DNA from: Rubrivivax sp.
GTDB lineage: Bacteria > Pseudomonadota > Gammaproteobacteria > Burkholderiales > Burkholderiaceae_C
Length of the DNA: 64,000 bases
Assembly: GCA_022842595.1 (NCBI GenBank)
Contig: JALHPF010000017.1
Location: 1-64,000 of the forward strand
Direction: 5' to 3'
The notes beneath the pieces are model-generated. The model worked only from the letters and a program-made list of their open reading frames with translations. It was not told where the DNA came from and did no database searches. Positions 9,791 to 18,211 of this stretch are shown here, piece after piece; positions within the stretch are counted from its first letter, which is position 1, and the number at the start of each line of letters is the position of its first letter. A program made the translations under genes and the position numbers.

Positions 9791-9808
9791 CATACCGCGA
9801 TCGGTATG
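9791..9808. promoter_or_regulatory. Palindrome between LysR gene and receptor gene
   Basis: cataccg-cgat-cggtatg is a perfect inverted repeat with 7-bp arms. The ATAC...GTAT outer bases resemble LysR-type boxes, although the spacing (N8) is one base longer than the classical ATAC-N7-GTAT. It lies 113 bp upstream of the receptor start. A possible -10 (tacact, near 9855) lies downstream of it. Confidence 0.45.
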
Positions 9809-9920
9809 GGTGAATGCCGGGCGCTGGCGTCGCGGCCGGGCCACCCGGCTTCCTACACTGTGTCGGCAGCCGGCGGGCGCCCATGCCCAGGCCGGAATGA
9901 CCAACCCCTGCGAGGCTGAC

Positions 9921-12899
9921 ATGACCGACCCGGCAAAGCGACTGTCCCCATCCCAGGTCTGCCGGCGCCGAAGCGCCCGGGGCGTGGTGCATCTCACCCA
10001 GCTGGCGGCCGCCGCCACGCTGGCCTGCCACACGGGGGCCTGGGCGCAGACCGCGCCCGCCACCGCGGCGGCAGAGCGCACGCAGTCGGTCGTCGTCACC
10101 GGCTCGCGCATCCGCAGCCTGGACGCCACCAGCATCAGCCCGGTCACCTCGCTGGGCGCGGTCGAATTCGAACAGCGCGGCGTGCTTCGCGTGGAAGACC
10201 TGCTCAACACCCTGCCCCAGGCCTTCGCCGACCAGAACGGCGGCGGCAACCGCGGCGGCACCGTGGGCGCCAGCGGCACCGCCACGGTGAACCTGCGCAA
10301 CCTGGGCAACCAGCGCACACTGGTGCTGATCGACGGCCGCCGCCTGATGCAGGGCGACCCCGCGCGGTCCACCGCGCAGGCGCCGGACATCAACAACATC
10401 CCGCCCTCGCTGATCGAACGCGTGGACATCGTCACCGGCGGGGCCTCGGCGGTGTATGGCTCGGATGCGCTGGCCGGCGTGGTGAACTTCATCATGAAGC
10501 GCAACTTCCAGGGCCTGCGCGTCGACTTGCAGGGCAGCAGCTTCCAGCACGACAACGACAACGCCATCGGCGCGGTGGGCGCGGCCGCGGGCCAGCCCGT
10601 GCCTTCGGGCAGCACCTGGGGTGGCGAACAGCTGGCCGCGTCGGTCACCTTCGGCCACAACTTCGAAGGCGGGCGCGGCAACGTCACGGGCTTCCTGGGC
10701 TACCGGCAGCTGGCCGGCCTGGGCACGTCGGAACGCGACTTCATGACGTGCAACCTCAGCGCCACCGCCACCGGCTACGCCTGCGCTCTGTCCAGCACCA
10801 CCTACCCCGGGCAGTTCCAGCTGACCAACCCCACCACGGGCGTGGTGCGCTCCACGCTGGCGCTGGACCCGACCACGGGCAACAGCTTCCGCACCTACCG
10901 CGCCAGCGACGGCTTCAACAACGGCAACACCTACGACCTGCAGGCGCCCACGAAACGCGCCAACGCCTACGCCTTCGGCAATTACCGCTTCAGCGACAGC
11001 GCCGAGGTCTACGGCGAACTGAGCGCCATGCGCAACGAGGCCGATATCCGCCTGTCGCCCACGGGCGTGTTCACCGTGCCGCAGCGCATTCCCTGCGCCA
11101 ACCCGTTTCTGTCGGCCCTGCAGTTGTCCCAGCTGTGTACCTCGGTCGGCCTGACGGCGGCGCAGGACGCCACCGTCATCGTCTCCTACCGCAACGCCCT
11201 GGCCGGCTCGCGCATCGACACCACCACGCATGAGACCGTGCGTGCCGTGGCCGGGCTGCGGGGCGAGCTCTCGGCCAACTGGCGCTACGACACCTATCTG
11301 CAGCTGGGCCGCACCAGCTATGACTCGAGCCTGAACAACGAGATCTCGCTGGCCCGCTTCGCCCGCGCGCTGACGGTGGTGCCCGACAGCGCCGGCCGGC
11401 CTGTCTGCCGCTCGGTCGTCAACGGCACCGATCCTTCCTGCGTGCCATTCAACATCTGGCAGATCGGCGCCGTCTCGCCGCAGGCGCTGGGCTACGTGGG
11501 CAGCACCGTCACGCGCACCGGCTCGCTGCGCCAGGCCATCGCCAGCGCCTCGGTCACCGGCGACCTGGGCTTCAAGAGCCCCTGGGCCGTGCAGCCCGCC
11601 GCGGTGGCGGCAGGCGCCGAATTCCGCAAGGAAGAGATCAGCTTCGCACCCGACAGCAACTACACCACGCGCGACACGGCCGGCAATTCCGGCGGCGAGT
11701 TTCCCATCAACGGTTCGTTCGACGTGAAGGAGGCCTACGCCGAGGTGCGCCTGCCCATCGCCGAAAACCGGCCCTGGGCGCGCAGCCTGGCGCTGGAGGC
11801 CGGCTACCGCCGTTCCAGCTACAGCACGGCCGGCTCGACCGACGCCTTCAAGCTGGCCGCCGAATGGGCGCCCGACCGCCAGTTCCGCGTGCGCGGCGGC
11901 CTGCAGCGCGCGGTGCGGGCGCCGTACCTGTCGGAACTGTTCGGCCCGCAACGCGTGGTCACCGCCGCCATCAGCGACCCCTGCGAAGGCGCCAACCCGC
12001 GCGCCACGCTGGCCGACTGCCTGCGCACTGGCGTCACGGCCGCGCAATACCGCAACATCGCGCCGGCTGCCGGCCAGCAGTCTGGCGCGCTGGTGGGCGG
12101 CAACCCGCAGCTGACACCGGAAACCAGCAACACCGTCACCGCCGGCCTTCAGTTCACGCCAGCCGGGCTGCCGGGCTGGAACTTCTCGGTCGACTACTTC
12201 GACATCCAGGTCGACGAGCTGATTGCCAACGTGCCGGCCAACATCACGCTCAACCAGTGCATCACGGGGGGCGAGTTCTGCAACCTCATCAGCCGTAACC
12301 CGAGCACGGGCTCGCTGGTGACGGGCGGCTTTGTCGTCACCACCAGCATCAATTCGGGTTACCTCAATACCAAGGGCTTCGACCTGGCCGTCAACGGCAG
12401 CGTGCCGCTGGGCGGGCTGGGGCAGCTGCGCGTGGGGCTGAGCAGCACCTGGCTCTCGTCCTTCGAAGTGCAGATCCTTCCCGGCACCGAGGCCTACCGC
12501 TGCGACGGCTACTTCGGCGTGAACTGCGGCATCCCGCTGCCCAAGTGGCGCCACCGCGCCACGCTGGGCTGGACCACGCCCGGCGGGCTGGGCCTGGTGG
12601 CCACCTGGCGCCACATCGGCAGCACCGCCAACGACCGCCGCAGCAACGCCGCCTTCCTGCGCGGCGCCTTCCAGCCCTACGACGGCGTGCTGCCCAACCG
12701 CAACTACCTCGACATCGCCGGCACCTGGGAAGTGGACAAGCGGCTGACACTGCGCGCCGGCGTCAACAACGTCACCGACAAGGACCCACCGTTGACGGCC
12801 AGCACCGGGGGATCATCGGTGGCCAGCGGGCCGGTCTACACCGGCATGTACGACGTTATGGGGCGGCAGGTGTTTGCGGGGGCGTCGCTGAAGTTCTGA
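9921..12899 (+). CDS. TonB-dependent outer-membrane receptor
   Basis: Outer-membrane active-transport porin (992 aa). The start at 9921 (MTDPAKRLSPSQ) is preferred over the upstream in-frame ATG at 9810 because it has a gcgagg Shine-Dalgarno and gives an extended signal peptide ending near HTGAWAQ. The plug domain (about 60-200) begins with QSVVVTGSRIR and has RNLGNQRTLVLIDGRR and GASAVYGSDALAGVVNFI. The barrel fills the rest, with late strands such as RAGVNNVTDKDPP and a C-terminal aromatic end (ASLKF). The closest match by pattern is to the large receptors of Caulobacter/sphingomonad type that take sugars, peptides or aromatics. No ligand-specific neighbour is present, so the substrate is unknown. 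Confidence 0.9.
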   Translation: MTDPAKRLSPSQVCRRRSARGVVHLTQLAAAATLACHTGAWAQTAPATAAAERTQSVVVTGSRIRSLDATSISPVTSLGAVEFEQRGVLRVEDLLNTLPQAFADQNGGGNRGGTVGASGTATVNLRNLGNQRTLVLIDGRRLMQGDPARSTAQAPDINNIPPSLIERVDIVTGGASAVYGSDALAGVVNFIMKRNFQGLRVDLQGSSFQHDNDNAIGAVGAAAGQPVPSGSTWGGEQLAASVTFGHNFEGGRGNVTGFLGYRQLAGLGTSERDFMTCNLSATATGYACALSSTTYPGQFQLTNPTTGVVRSTLALDPTTGNSFRTYRASDGFNNGNTYDLQAPTKRANAYAFGNYRFSDSAEVYGELSAMRNEADIRLSPTGVFTVPQRIPCANPFLSALQLSQLCTSVGLTAAQDATVIVSYRNALAGSRIDTTTHETVRAVAGLRGELSANWRYDTYLQLGRTSYDSSLNNEISLARFARALTVVPDSAGRPVCRSVVNGTDPSCVPFNIWQIGAVSPQALGYVGSTVTRTGSLRQAIASASVTGDLGFKSPWAVQPAAVAAGAEFRKEEISFAPDSNYTTRDTAGNSGGEFPINGSFDVKEAYAEVRLPIAENRPWARSLALEAGYRRSSYSTAGSTDAFKLAAEWAPDRQFRVRGGLQRAVRAPYLSELFGPQRVVTAAISDPCEGANPRATLADCLRTGVTAAQYRNIAPAAGQQSGALVGGNPQLTPETSNTVTAGLQFTPAGLPGWNFSVDYFDIQVDELIANVPANITLNQCITGGEFCNLISRNPSTGSLVTGGFVVTTSINSGYLNTKGFDLAVNGSVPLGGLGQLRVGLSSTWLSSFEVQILPGTEAYRCDGYFGVNCGIPLPKWRHRATLGWTTPGGLGLVATWRHIGSTANDRRSNAAFLRGAFQPYDGVLPNRNYLDIAGTWEVDKRLTLRAGVNNVTDKDPPLTASTGGSSVASGPVYTGMYDVMGRQVFAGASLKF

Positions 12900-12969
12900 T
12901 AGCTGGTGGCGGCTTGCGGCAAGTTGCTGTCGTTCGCTCTGACCCCTCAGCATGCTGTCTTGGTCCCTA

Positions 12970-13452
12970 GGGCTGGGCGAGCCGGGTGGCCCCTTCCGCT
13001 CATGTCCCCCGCCCACGGCCCATCAGGTGCCTGAGGCACCTGACGGGCCGCGGGCTCCTCCTTTACTTCGCTCCAGGGGCCACCCGACTCACCCAACCCT
13101 GGCAGCTTGGTCCGCCAGCCACCGTCGCCGGCAGAGAGGTCCGCACGTCGCGCAGCGCTCTCGCCGAAGCGCAAAGGCGTCGGCTCGCCACGGAAGAGCG
13201 CCAACCAAGGTGTTTGCAAAGGCGGGCTGGGGCTGGCTGTGGCGCGCATGGGAGGCGCCGAGGAGCGCAGGGCCCGCGGCCCCCGCGCGCAGCGCGGTTC
13301 AACAACTGACTCATCGCGGGTGATTGAGCGCAATGAGCGCAGCGAATGAAGCGAGTTCCGCGATGGGGCCGCGGGATCGAGCACCGCAGGGAAGTCGGAG
13401 CGCAGCGGAGACCGCCGAGGATAAGCGCCACAGCCAGCCCCAGCCCGCCTTT
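12970..13452 (-). repeat. Structured dispersed repeat, copy A
   Basis: Fills most of the 655-bp gap (12900-13554) between the convergent receptor gene and nucleoside hydrolase; I see no gene there. Read on the minus strand it has three nested parts. (1) A perfect 28-bp inverted repeat, 13425-13452 with 13218-13245, around a 179-bp centre. (2) A 25-bp outer inverted repeat, 13075-13099 with 12970-12994, whose three non-Watson-Crick positions are all G.U on this strand. (3) Inside that, gagcgaagtaaaggaggag and then a 21-bp hairpin (13011-13055, loop 3). Copies B and C lie at 20.6 and 41.7 kb. On the minus strand it would be the 3' untranslated region of the nucleoside operon. Confidence 0.85.
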
Positions 13453-13554
13453 GCCAGGGTCCATGTCAGCAAGCAAACGGCACAGAAGCCGAACGTCTGC
13501 GACTTGCCGAAAGCAGCATGAAGCCGATGGAATCAGCGCTTGGCGCGCACCGCA

Positions 13555-14499
13555 CTACACCCTGCGAGCCAGAAACCCCCGCAGCGTCCGCATGGCCCAG
13601 TCCATGACCGCATCGCCGTCGGCCTGCATGGCCACCAGCGCATTGGCCTGCGCCCGCCGCGGAACGCGGAATTCGCAGACCGTCATGCCGCGGGTCAGGC
13701 GGCCCGCGAGTTCCACGTCCACACGCGCCGGCTCCAGGCCGAACCAGGCCGGGTTGGCCAGCCAGGCCACGGGCGTGGGGTCGAAGACGGCCATGCGCTG
13801 GCGGCCGGGGATCAGCTCGGTGTAGGCCTGCAGCAGGTCGGCGAACAGCAGGGCCTGCTCGCCGCCATCGTGGCGCAGCAGGGCCACGTGTTCGGGGCCC
13901 ACTTCCACCTGGCGGCAGGCGTTCAGCCCGAACATCAGCACCTCGATGCCGGCGTCGAAGACGCATTGCGCGGCCTCGGGGTCGGCGGCGATGTTGAATT
14001 CGGCCACCGCCGTGGCGTTGCCGCGGTCGGTGGAGCCACCCATCAGCACCAGGCACTTCAGAAGGCCGGGCAGCTCAGGCGCGCGCATGAAGGCCGTGGC
14101 CACGTTGGTCAGCGGGCCGATGGCCAGCAGCACCACCTGCTGCGGGTGGGCGCGCACGTGGGCGATCAAGGCGTCCACCGCATGGCCAGGCGACAGCGCG
14201 GCCTGCGCCGCGGGCAGCGTGCGGCCCACGCTCTTCATCGCGTTTTCGCCCAGCACGTCCTGCGCCGTCACCTGCGCCTGGGCCAGCGGGCGGTCGCAGC
14301 CGGCGTACACCGGCGTGGCCAGGCCGTGCAGCGCCTTGATGCGCAACGCGTTCGACAAGGTGCGCTCCAGCGGCGCGTTGCCGGCCACCACGCCTACGCC
14401 GTCGACGACGAAGCGCGGGTCGGCTTCCAGCAGCGCCCAGGCCATGTAGTCGTCGAAGCCGGGGTCGGCGTCCAGCCACACGTGCAGGGGTTCATTCAT
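13555..14499 (-). CDS. Inosine/uridine-preferring nucleoside hydrolase
   Basis: Cytoplasmic N-ribosidase (314 aa) that splits nucleosides into base and ribose. The calcium-binding motif DADPGFDD lies near residues 10-17 (VWLDADPGFDDYMAW), as in the nucleoside hydrolase family, and the total length is normal. ATG at 14499 overlaps the stop of the upstream ABC ATPase (ATGA), so it is the last gene of the adenosine deaminase/ABC operon. Together the operon would import a nucleoside, deaminate adenosine to inosine and release hypoxanthine. Purine versus pyrimidine preference cannot be read from sequence; the context favours purine. Confidence 0.9.
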   Translation of the reverse strand: MNEPLHVWLDADPGFDDYMAWALLEADPRFVVDGVGVVAGNAPLERTLSNALRIKALHGLATPVYAGCDRPLAQAQVTAQDVLGENAMKSVGRTLPAAQAALSPGHAVDALIAHVRAHPQQVVLLAIGPLTNVATAFMRAPELPGLLKCLVLMGGSTDRGNATAVAEFNIAADPEAAQCVFDAGIEVLMFGLNACRQVEVGPEHVALLRHDGGEQALLFADLLQAYTELIPGRQRMAVFDPTPVAWLANPAWFGLEPARVDVELAGRLTRGMTVCEFRVPRRAQANALVAMQADGDAVMDWAMRTLRGFLARRV

Positions 14500-15536
14500 C
14501 GCGATGCTGCGCCTGGTGGCGCCCCGATCAAGGCCGCGCGCTGCAGGTCGAAGTGCAGCGCCACGCCATCACCTTCCTGCCAGGGCGTGCCGTCGGCGGG
14601 GGCCACGCCGCGCACGTCGCCGCCGGCGGTGCGCACCCAGAATTCCAGCCGCTCGCCGGCATAACTGCGGCTCACCACGGTGCCTGCCAGCGCGCCCTGC
14701 TCCGGCGCCAGCACGGCCACCGCCACGGCGCGCCAGGCCACGTGCGTCACGTGGGCGGGCAGGTCCATCGGCACGGGCAGCTTCGTGCGTTCGAACAGGT
14801 TTTCGTAGCCCATGAAGCTGGCGACGAAGGGGCTGGCGGGCTGGTGGTAGACGGTGGCCGGTGCGGCGTCCTGTTCGACCCGGCCTTCGCGCATCACGAC
14901 GATGCGGTCCGACAGGCCCAGCGCCTCGTCCTGGTCGTGCGTCACGTAGAGCATGGTGATGCCCGATTCGCGCTGCAGCCGGCGCAGTTCGGCCCGCATC
15001 TCCACGCGCAGCCGGGCGTCCAGGTTCGACAGCGGTTCGTCCAGCAGCAGCAGCCGCGGGCGGATGACCAGGGCCCGCGCCAGCGCCACGCGCTGCTGCT
15101 GGCCGCCCGAAAGCTGCGCCGGCAACCGGCCGGCAAAGTCGGCGAGGCCCACCGAGGCCAGCGCCTGCTGCGTGCGCTGGCGCAAGGCATTCGCCTCCAC
15201 CTTGCGCAGCCGCAGGCCGAAGGCCACGTTGTCGAACACGTTCAGGTGCGGGAACAGCGCGTACGACTGGAACACCAGCCCGATGTCGCGCTGGTGCGCC
15301 GGCAGGCGTGTGATGTCCTGCCCCGCCAGCGTGATGCGCCCGCCGGTGGGCTTCAGCAGGCCGGCGATGGCGCGCATGGTGGTGGTCTTGCCGCAGCCCG
15401 AAGGGCCCAGCAGCGAGATCAGCTGCCCCGGCGGCACCGCCAGGTCCAGACCGTGCACCGCCAGGGGCGCGGGCTTGCCGGGCTTGCCGGCAGGGCCATA
15501 CGCCACTTGCAGACCTTCGATCAGGAGATGGCTCAT
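14496..15536 (-). CDS. ABC transporter ATPase, spermidine/putrescine (PotA) type
   Basis: Energy-supplying subunit (346 aa) of an importer. Walker A GPSGCGKTTT, signature LSGGQQQRVALARAL, Walker B LLLLDEP and switch histidine in YVTHDQDEA are all present in order. The C-terminal third (about 250-346) is a TOBE-like domain (AVAVLAPEQGAL...VVSRSYAGERLEFWV), as in PotA/FbpC ATPases. The start at 15536 (MSHLLIEGLQVAYG) overlaps the stop of the upstream permease gene. It lies between two permeases and a nucleoside hydrolase in one operon with adenosine deaminase, so the cargo may be a nucleoside or base rather than a polyamine. That assignment is inference. Confidence 0.9.
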   Translation of the reverse strand: MSHLLIEGLQVAYGPAGKPGKPAPLAVHGLDLAVPPGQLISLLGPSGCGKTTTMRAIAGLLKPTGGRITLAGQDITRLPAHQRDIGLVFQSYALFPHLNVFDNVAFGLRLRKVEANALRQRTQQALASVGLADFAGRLPAQLSGGQQQRVALARALVIRPRLLLLDEPLSNLDARLRVEMRAELRRLQRESGITMLYVTHDQDEALGLSDRIVVMREGRVEQDAAPATVYHQPASPFVASFMGYENLFERTKLPVPMDLPAHVTHVAWRAVAVAVLAPEQGALAGTVVSRSYAGERLEFWVRTAGGDVRGVAPADGTPWQEGDGVALHFDLQRAALIGAPPGAASR

Positions 15537-16315
15537 ACGTGTCGCGTGAATCCGAAGAGCCGCTCCATCAGCGCCACCAGCGCGATGGTGAACAGCACCA
15601 TCAACGTGGACACGGCAGCGATCGACGGGTCGTAGCTGGTTTCCATGTAGGCCAGCATCTCGATGGGCAGGGTGCTGATGCCCGGGCCGGTGAGGAACAG
15701 GCTCACCGGCACCTGGTTGAACGAGGTGATGAAGGCCAGCACCGTGGCCGAAGCCAGGCCGCCGCGGATGTTGGGCATCACCACCAGCCAGAAGGCGCGC
15801 AGCCGGGTGCAGCCCAGCGTGACCGCCGCGTCTTCGATGTCGCCGCGCAGGTTCTGCAGGCTGCCCGAGACCACGCGCACGGTGTAGGGCAGCAGCATGG
15901 CGGTGTGGCCCAGCAGCAGGCTGGCCGTCACCGGCAGGTCGTAGACCAGCACCATGTGGTTCAGCAAGGCCAGGCCGACGATGATGCCGGGCACGATGAC
16001 CGGCAGCGTCAGCATCGTGCGTACCAGCTCCTTGCCCGGGAAGCTGCGCCGCACCAGCGCATAGGCCGCGGGCACGCCCAGCACCAGCGCCGCCGCCGTG
16101 CTGACCACGGCCACCAGCAGGCTGGTGCGGAAGCTGGCGGCGAAGGACTCGACGGTGAACACATGTGCGACCCAGCGCAGCGAATAGCTGCCGGGTGGGA
16201 AGACCAGCGTGTCCTCGCCCGACAGACCCGCCAGGAACACGACGAAGAACGGCCCCACCAGGAAACCCAGCACCAGGGTCAGCGCCAGCGCGCCCGTACG
16301 CGACACGCCGTTCAT
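15533..16315 (-). CDS. ABC transporter permease, PotC type
   Basis: Inner-membrane subunit (260 aa) with about six transmembrane segments. The EAA loop is visible as EDAAVTLGCTRLRAFWLVVMP (about residues 170-190), where the ATPase docks. It pairs with the PotB-like permease immediately upstream (4-base overlap, 16312-16315) and overlaps the ATPase gene downstream. The start at 16315 (MNGVSRTGALALTL) gives a normal length and leads straight into the first membrane segment. Confidence 0.88.
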   Translation of the reverse strand: MNGVSRTGALALTLVLGFLVGPFFVVFLAGLSGEDTLVFPPGSYSLRWVAHVFTVESFAASFRTSLLVAVVSTAAALVLGVPAAYALVRRSFPGKELVRTMLTLPVIVPGIIVGLALLNHMVLVYDLPVTASLLLGHTAMLLPYTVRVVSGSLQNLRGDIEDAAVTLGCTRLRAFWLVVMPNIRGGLASATVLAFITSFNQVPVSLFLTGPGISTLPIEMLAYMETSYDPSIAAVSTLMVLFTIALVALMERLFGFTRHV

Positions 16316-17178
16316 GCCGGCACCGCCGACGCCGGCACCGCACGCGTGCGCCGCGCTGCCGACAGCCGCCGCAGCAGCTGGTTCAGGGCCACCGTCGTCA
16401 CCAGCAGCAGCACGGCAATAACGCTGGCCGCAGGCAGGTCGCCGCCGCTGTTGACCTTCTGGTAGAGCAGGGTCTCCAGCATCAGCACCTTGGCCCCGCC
16501 CAGCAGCGCGGGCGTGATGTAGGCCGTGACGCAGCCGGTGAAGACCAAGGTGCCGCCGAGCACCAGGCCTTCTTGCGTGAGCGGCAGCGTCACGCGGAAG
16601 AAGGCCTGCAGCGGCGTGGCCCCCAGGCTGCGTGCGGCGTGTTCCACGTCGGCCGGCATGTTCTCCAGCGCCGAGACCAGCGACACCAGCATCAGCGGCA
16701 GCATCAGCTGCAGCAGCCCGATGAAGACCGCGGCCTCGGTGTAGAGCATCGGCACGGGCGCATCCACCACACCGCTGCCCACCAGGGCCGAGTTCACCAG
16801 CCCGTTGCGGCCCAGCAGCACGATCCAGGCATAGGTGCGCGCGATCGGGCTCACCATCAGCGGCAGGATCACCAGGCCCGTGACCAGCCCGCGCCAGCGC
16901 GCCGGCAGCCGCACGATGGCCAGCGCCGCCGGGTAGCCCACCACCGCCGCGGCCAGCGTGGCCAGGCCGGCCAGGCGCACGGTGCGCCAGTACACATCGC
17001 GGTTCAGCGGCTCGGCGAAGAAGGCGATGAAGTTCTGCAGCCCCCAGGCCGAGCCTTCGCCGCCCACCTGGAAGGCCCCCAGCAGCAGCGCCACCACCGG
17101 GGCCACGAAGAACAGCGCCACGAAGCCCAGCGCGGGGCCCAGCAGCCACCAGGCCACGCCCGGCCGCAGGGTGTTCAC
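16312..17178 (-). CDS. ABC transporter permease, PotB type
   Basis: Inner-membrane permease (288 aa) with six predicted membrane helices. The EAA motif reads EHAARSLGATPLQAFFRVTLP. The likely start is GTG at 17178 (MNTLRPGVAWWLLGP), overlapping the binding-protein stop as GTGA; no in-frame ATG lies at the right place, and translational coupling explains the weak start. It is the first of the two permeases of this importer. Confidence 0.87.
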   Translation of the reverse strand: MNTLRPGVAWWLLGPALGFVALFFVAPVVALLLGAFQVGGEGSAWGLQNFIAFFAEPLNRDVYWRTVRLAGLATLAAAVVGYPAALAIVRLPARWRGLVTGLVILPLMVSPIARTYAWIVLLGRNGLVNSALVGSGVVDAPVPMLYTEAAVFIGLLQLMLPLMLVSLVSALENMPADVEHAARSLGATPLQAFFRVTLPLTQEGLVLGGTLVFTGCVTAYITPALLGGAKVLMLETLLYQKVNSGGDLPAASVIAVLLLVTTVALNQLLRRLSAARRTRAVPASAVPA

Positions 17179-18206
17179 CGGCCGGCCAGCACGCGGTTCC
17201 AGGCCGTGAGCCAGCCCGCCCTTTCGCGCACGATGAGTTCGGGGGGGATGAACACCAGCGAGCCGATCTGGTCCTGCCCCCAGGTCAGCGCCTCGGCGGC
17301 ATCCGGCCGCGGTTTCACGTTGCGGTTGACCGGCGAATCGACCAGGTCGTTGGCCAGCGCGGTCTGCACCTCGGTGCTGAGCCAGAAGTCGATGAGCTGG
17401 TGCGCCAGGTCGGCATTGCGGCTGCCCTTCACCACCGACAGGGTGTTGAGCATGCCCACCTGGCCTTCCTTGGGCACCACCCACTTCAGCGGCTTGCCGG
17501 TCTTCTTCAGGTTCAGCCAGGCGAAGCGGCCCACGGGCGCGGCCCAGGCTTCGTCCTGCGCGAAGAGGGCCGTCATCTGCGCCGTCTGCGTGTAGAAGGT
17601 GGGCACGTGGCCCTTGATCTCGCCCAGCTTGGCCATGCCCGTGGCCATGGCGCCCTGCTGGCCGCCCCACACCTTGTCAGCCATGAAGAGCTGGGCATTG
17701 CCGGTGGTGGTGGACATGTTGGCCAGCAGCAGCTGGCCCTTGATTTCGGGCTTCCACAGGTCCTTCCAGCTGGCGATGCCGGCGCTGGGCTTGTCGGTGC
17801 GCACCACCAGGCCCACGGCGTACACCGTGCCGCCCACGGCCTGGCGGTTGCGCAGCGGGTCGCGGGCGAAGTCGTACAGCTGCTCGGCATTCTTCAGCTT
17901 GCTGTAGTCCAGCGGCTGCAGCAGGCCCTTGCCCGAGGCTTCCAGCGCAATGAAATCGGCGGCCTGGAACACGTCCACCACCGGGTTGGCCTTGCGCGCG
18001 TCCAGCTTGGCCAGGCGGTCGGCGGCGGTACCCGATTCGAGCACCACCTTGCACTGGCAACGTGCTTCGAAGGGCGCGTACAGATGCTTCTTCAGCAGGT
18101 CGGCATTCAGCCCGAAGCCCGAGACGACCAGGGTGCGCGTTTGCGCCTGCGCGGGCAGCGCGAACAGCGATAACAGGCACAGCAGGCTGGCGATGAAGGT
18201 GCGCAT
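17175..18206 (-). CDS. Periplasmic substrate-binding protein, PotD/Fbp-like
   Basis: Extracellular solute-binding protein family 1 (343 aa). The signal peptide MRTFIASLLCLLSLFALPAQAQ is followed by TRTLVVSGFGLNADLLKKHL. Later stretches such as FQAADFIALEASGKGLLQPLDY, VYAVGLVVRTDKP, IASWKDLWKPEIKGQLLLAN and GMLNTLSVVKGSRN are typical of iron/polyamine/phosphonate-type binding proteins. It follows adenosine deaminase by 5 bp and precedes its permeases. The ligand is unknown, but being sandwiched between add and a nucleoside hydrolase suggests a nucleoside or purine. Family ligands usually carry charge, so this would be atypical. Confidence 0.87.
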   Translation of the reverse strand: MRTFIASLLCLLSLFALPAQAQTRTLVVSGFGLNADLLKKHLYAPFEARCQCKVVLESGTAADRLAKLDARKANPVVDVFQAADFIALEASGKGLLQPLDYSKLKNAEQLYDFARDPLRNRQAVGGTVYAVGLVVRTDKPSAGIASWKDLWKPEIKGQLLLANMSTTTGNAQLFMADKVWGGQQGAMATGMAKLGEIKGHVPTFYTQTAQMTALFAQDEAWAAPVGRFAWLNLKKTGKPLKWVVPKEGQVGMLNTLSVVKGSRNADLAHQLIDFWLSTEVQTALANDLVDSPVNRNVKPRPDAAEALTWGQDQIGSLVFIPPELIVRERAGWLTAWNRVLAGR

Positions 18207-18211
18207 GCGGT

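Noticed and set aside
9639..12614. 991-codon open frame on the minus strand opposite the TonB receptor; similar very long frames opposite other genes (for example 22634-25393 plus, 1670-4186 minus)
   Set aside because: They lack family motifs, are full of Arg/Gly/His/Ala as expected from third-position GC bias, and overlap genes with clear domains.
12952..13554. Several 60-160 codon open frames inside repeats A, B and C
   Set aside because: Each copy shows different frames and the sequence is conserved as inverted repeats and hairpins, not as protein.
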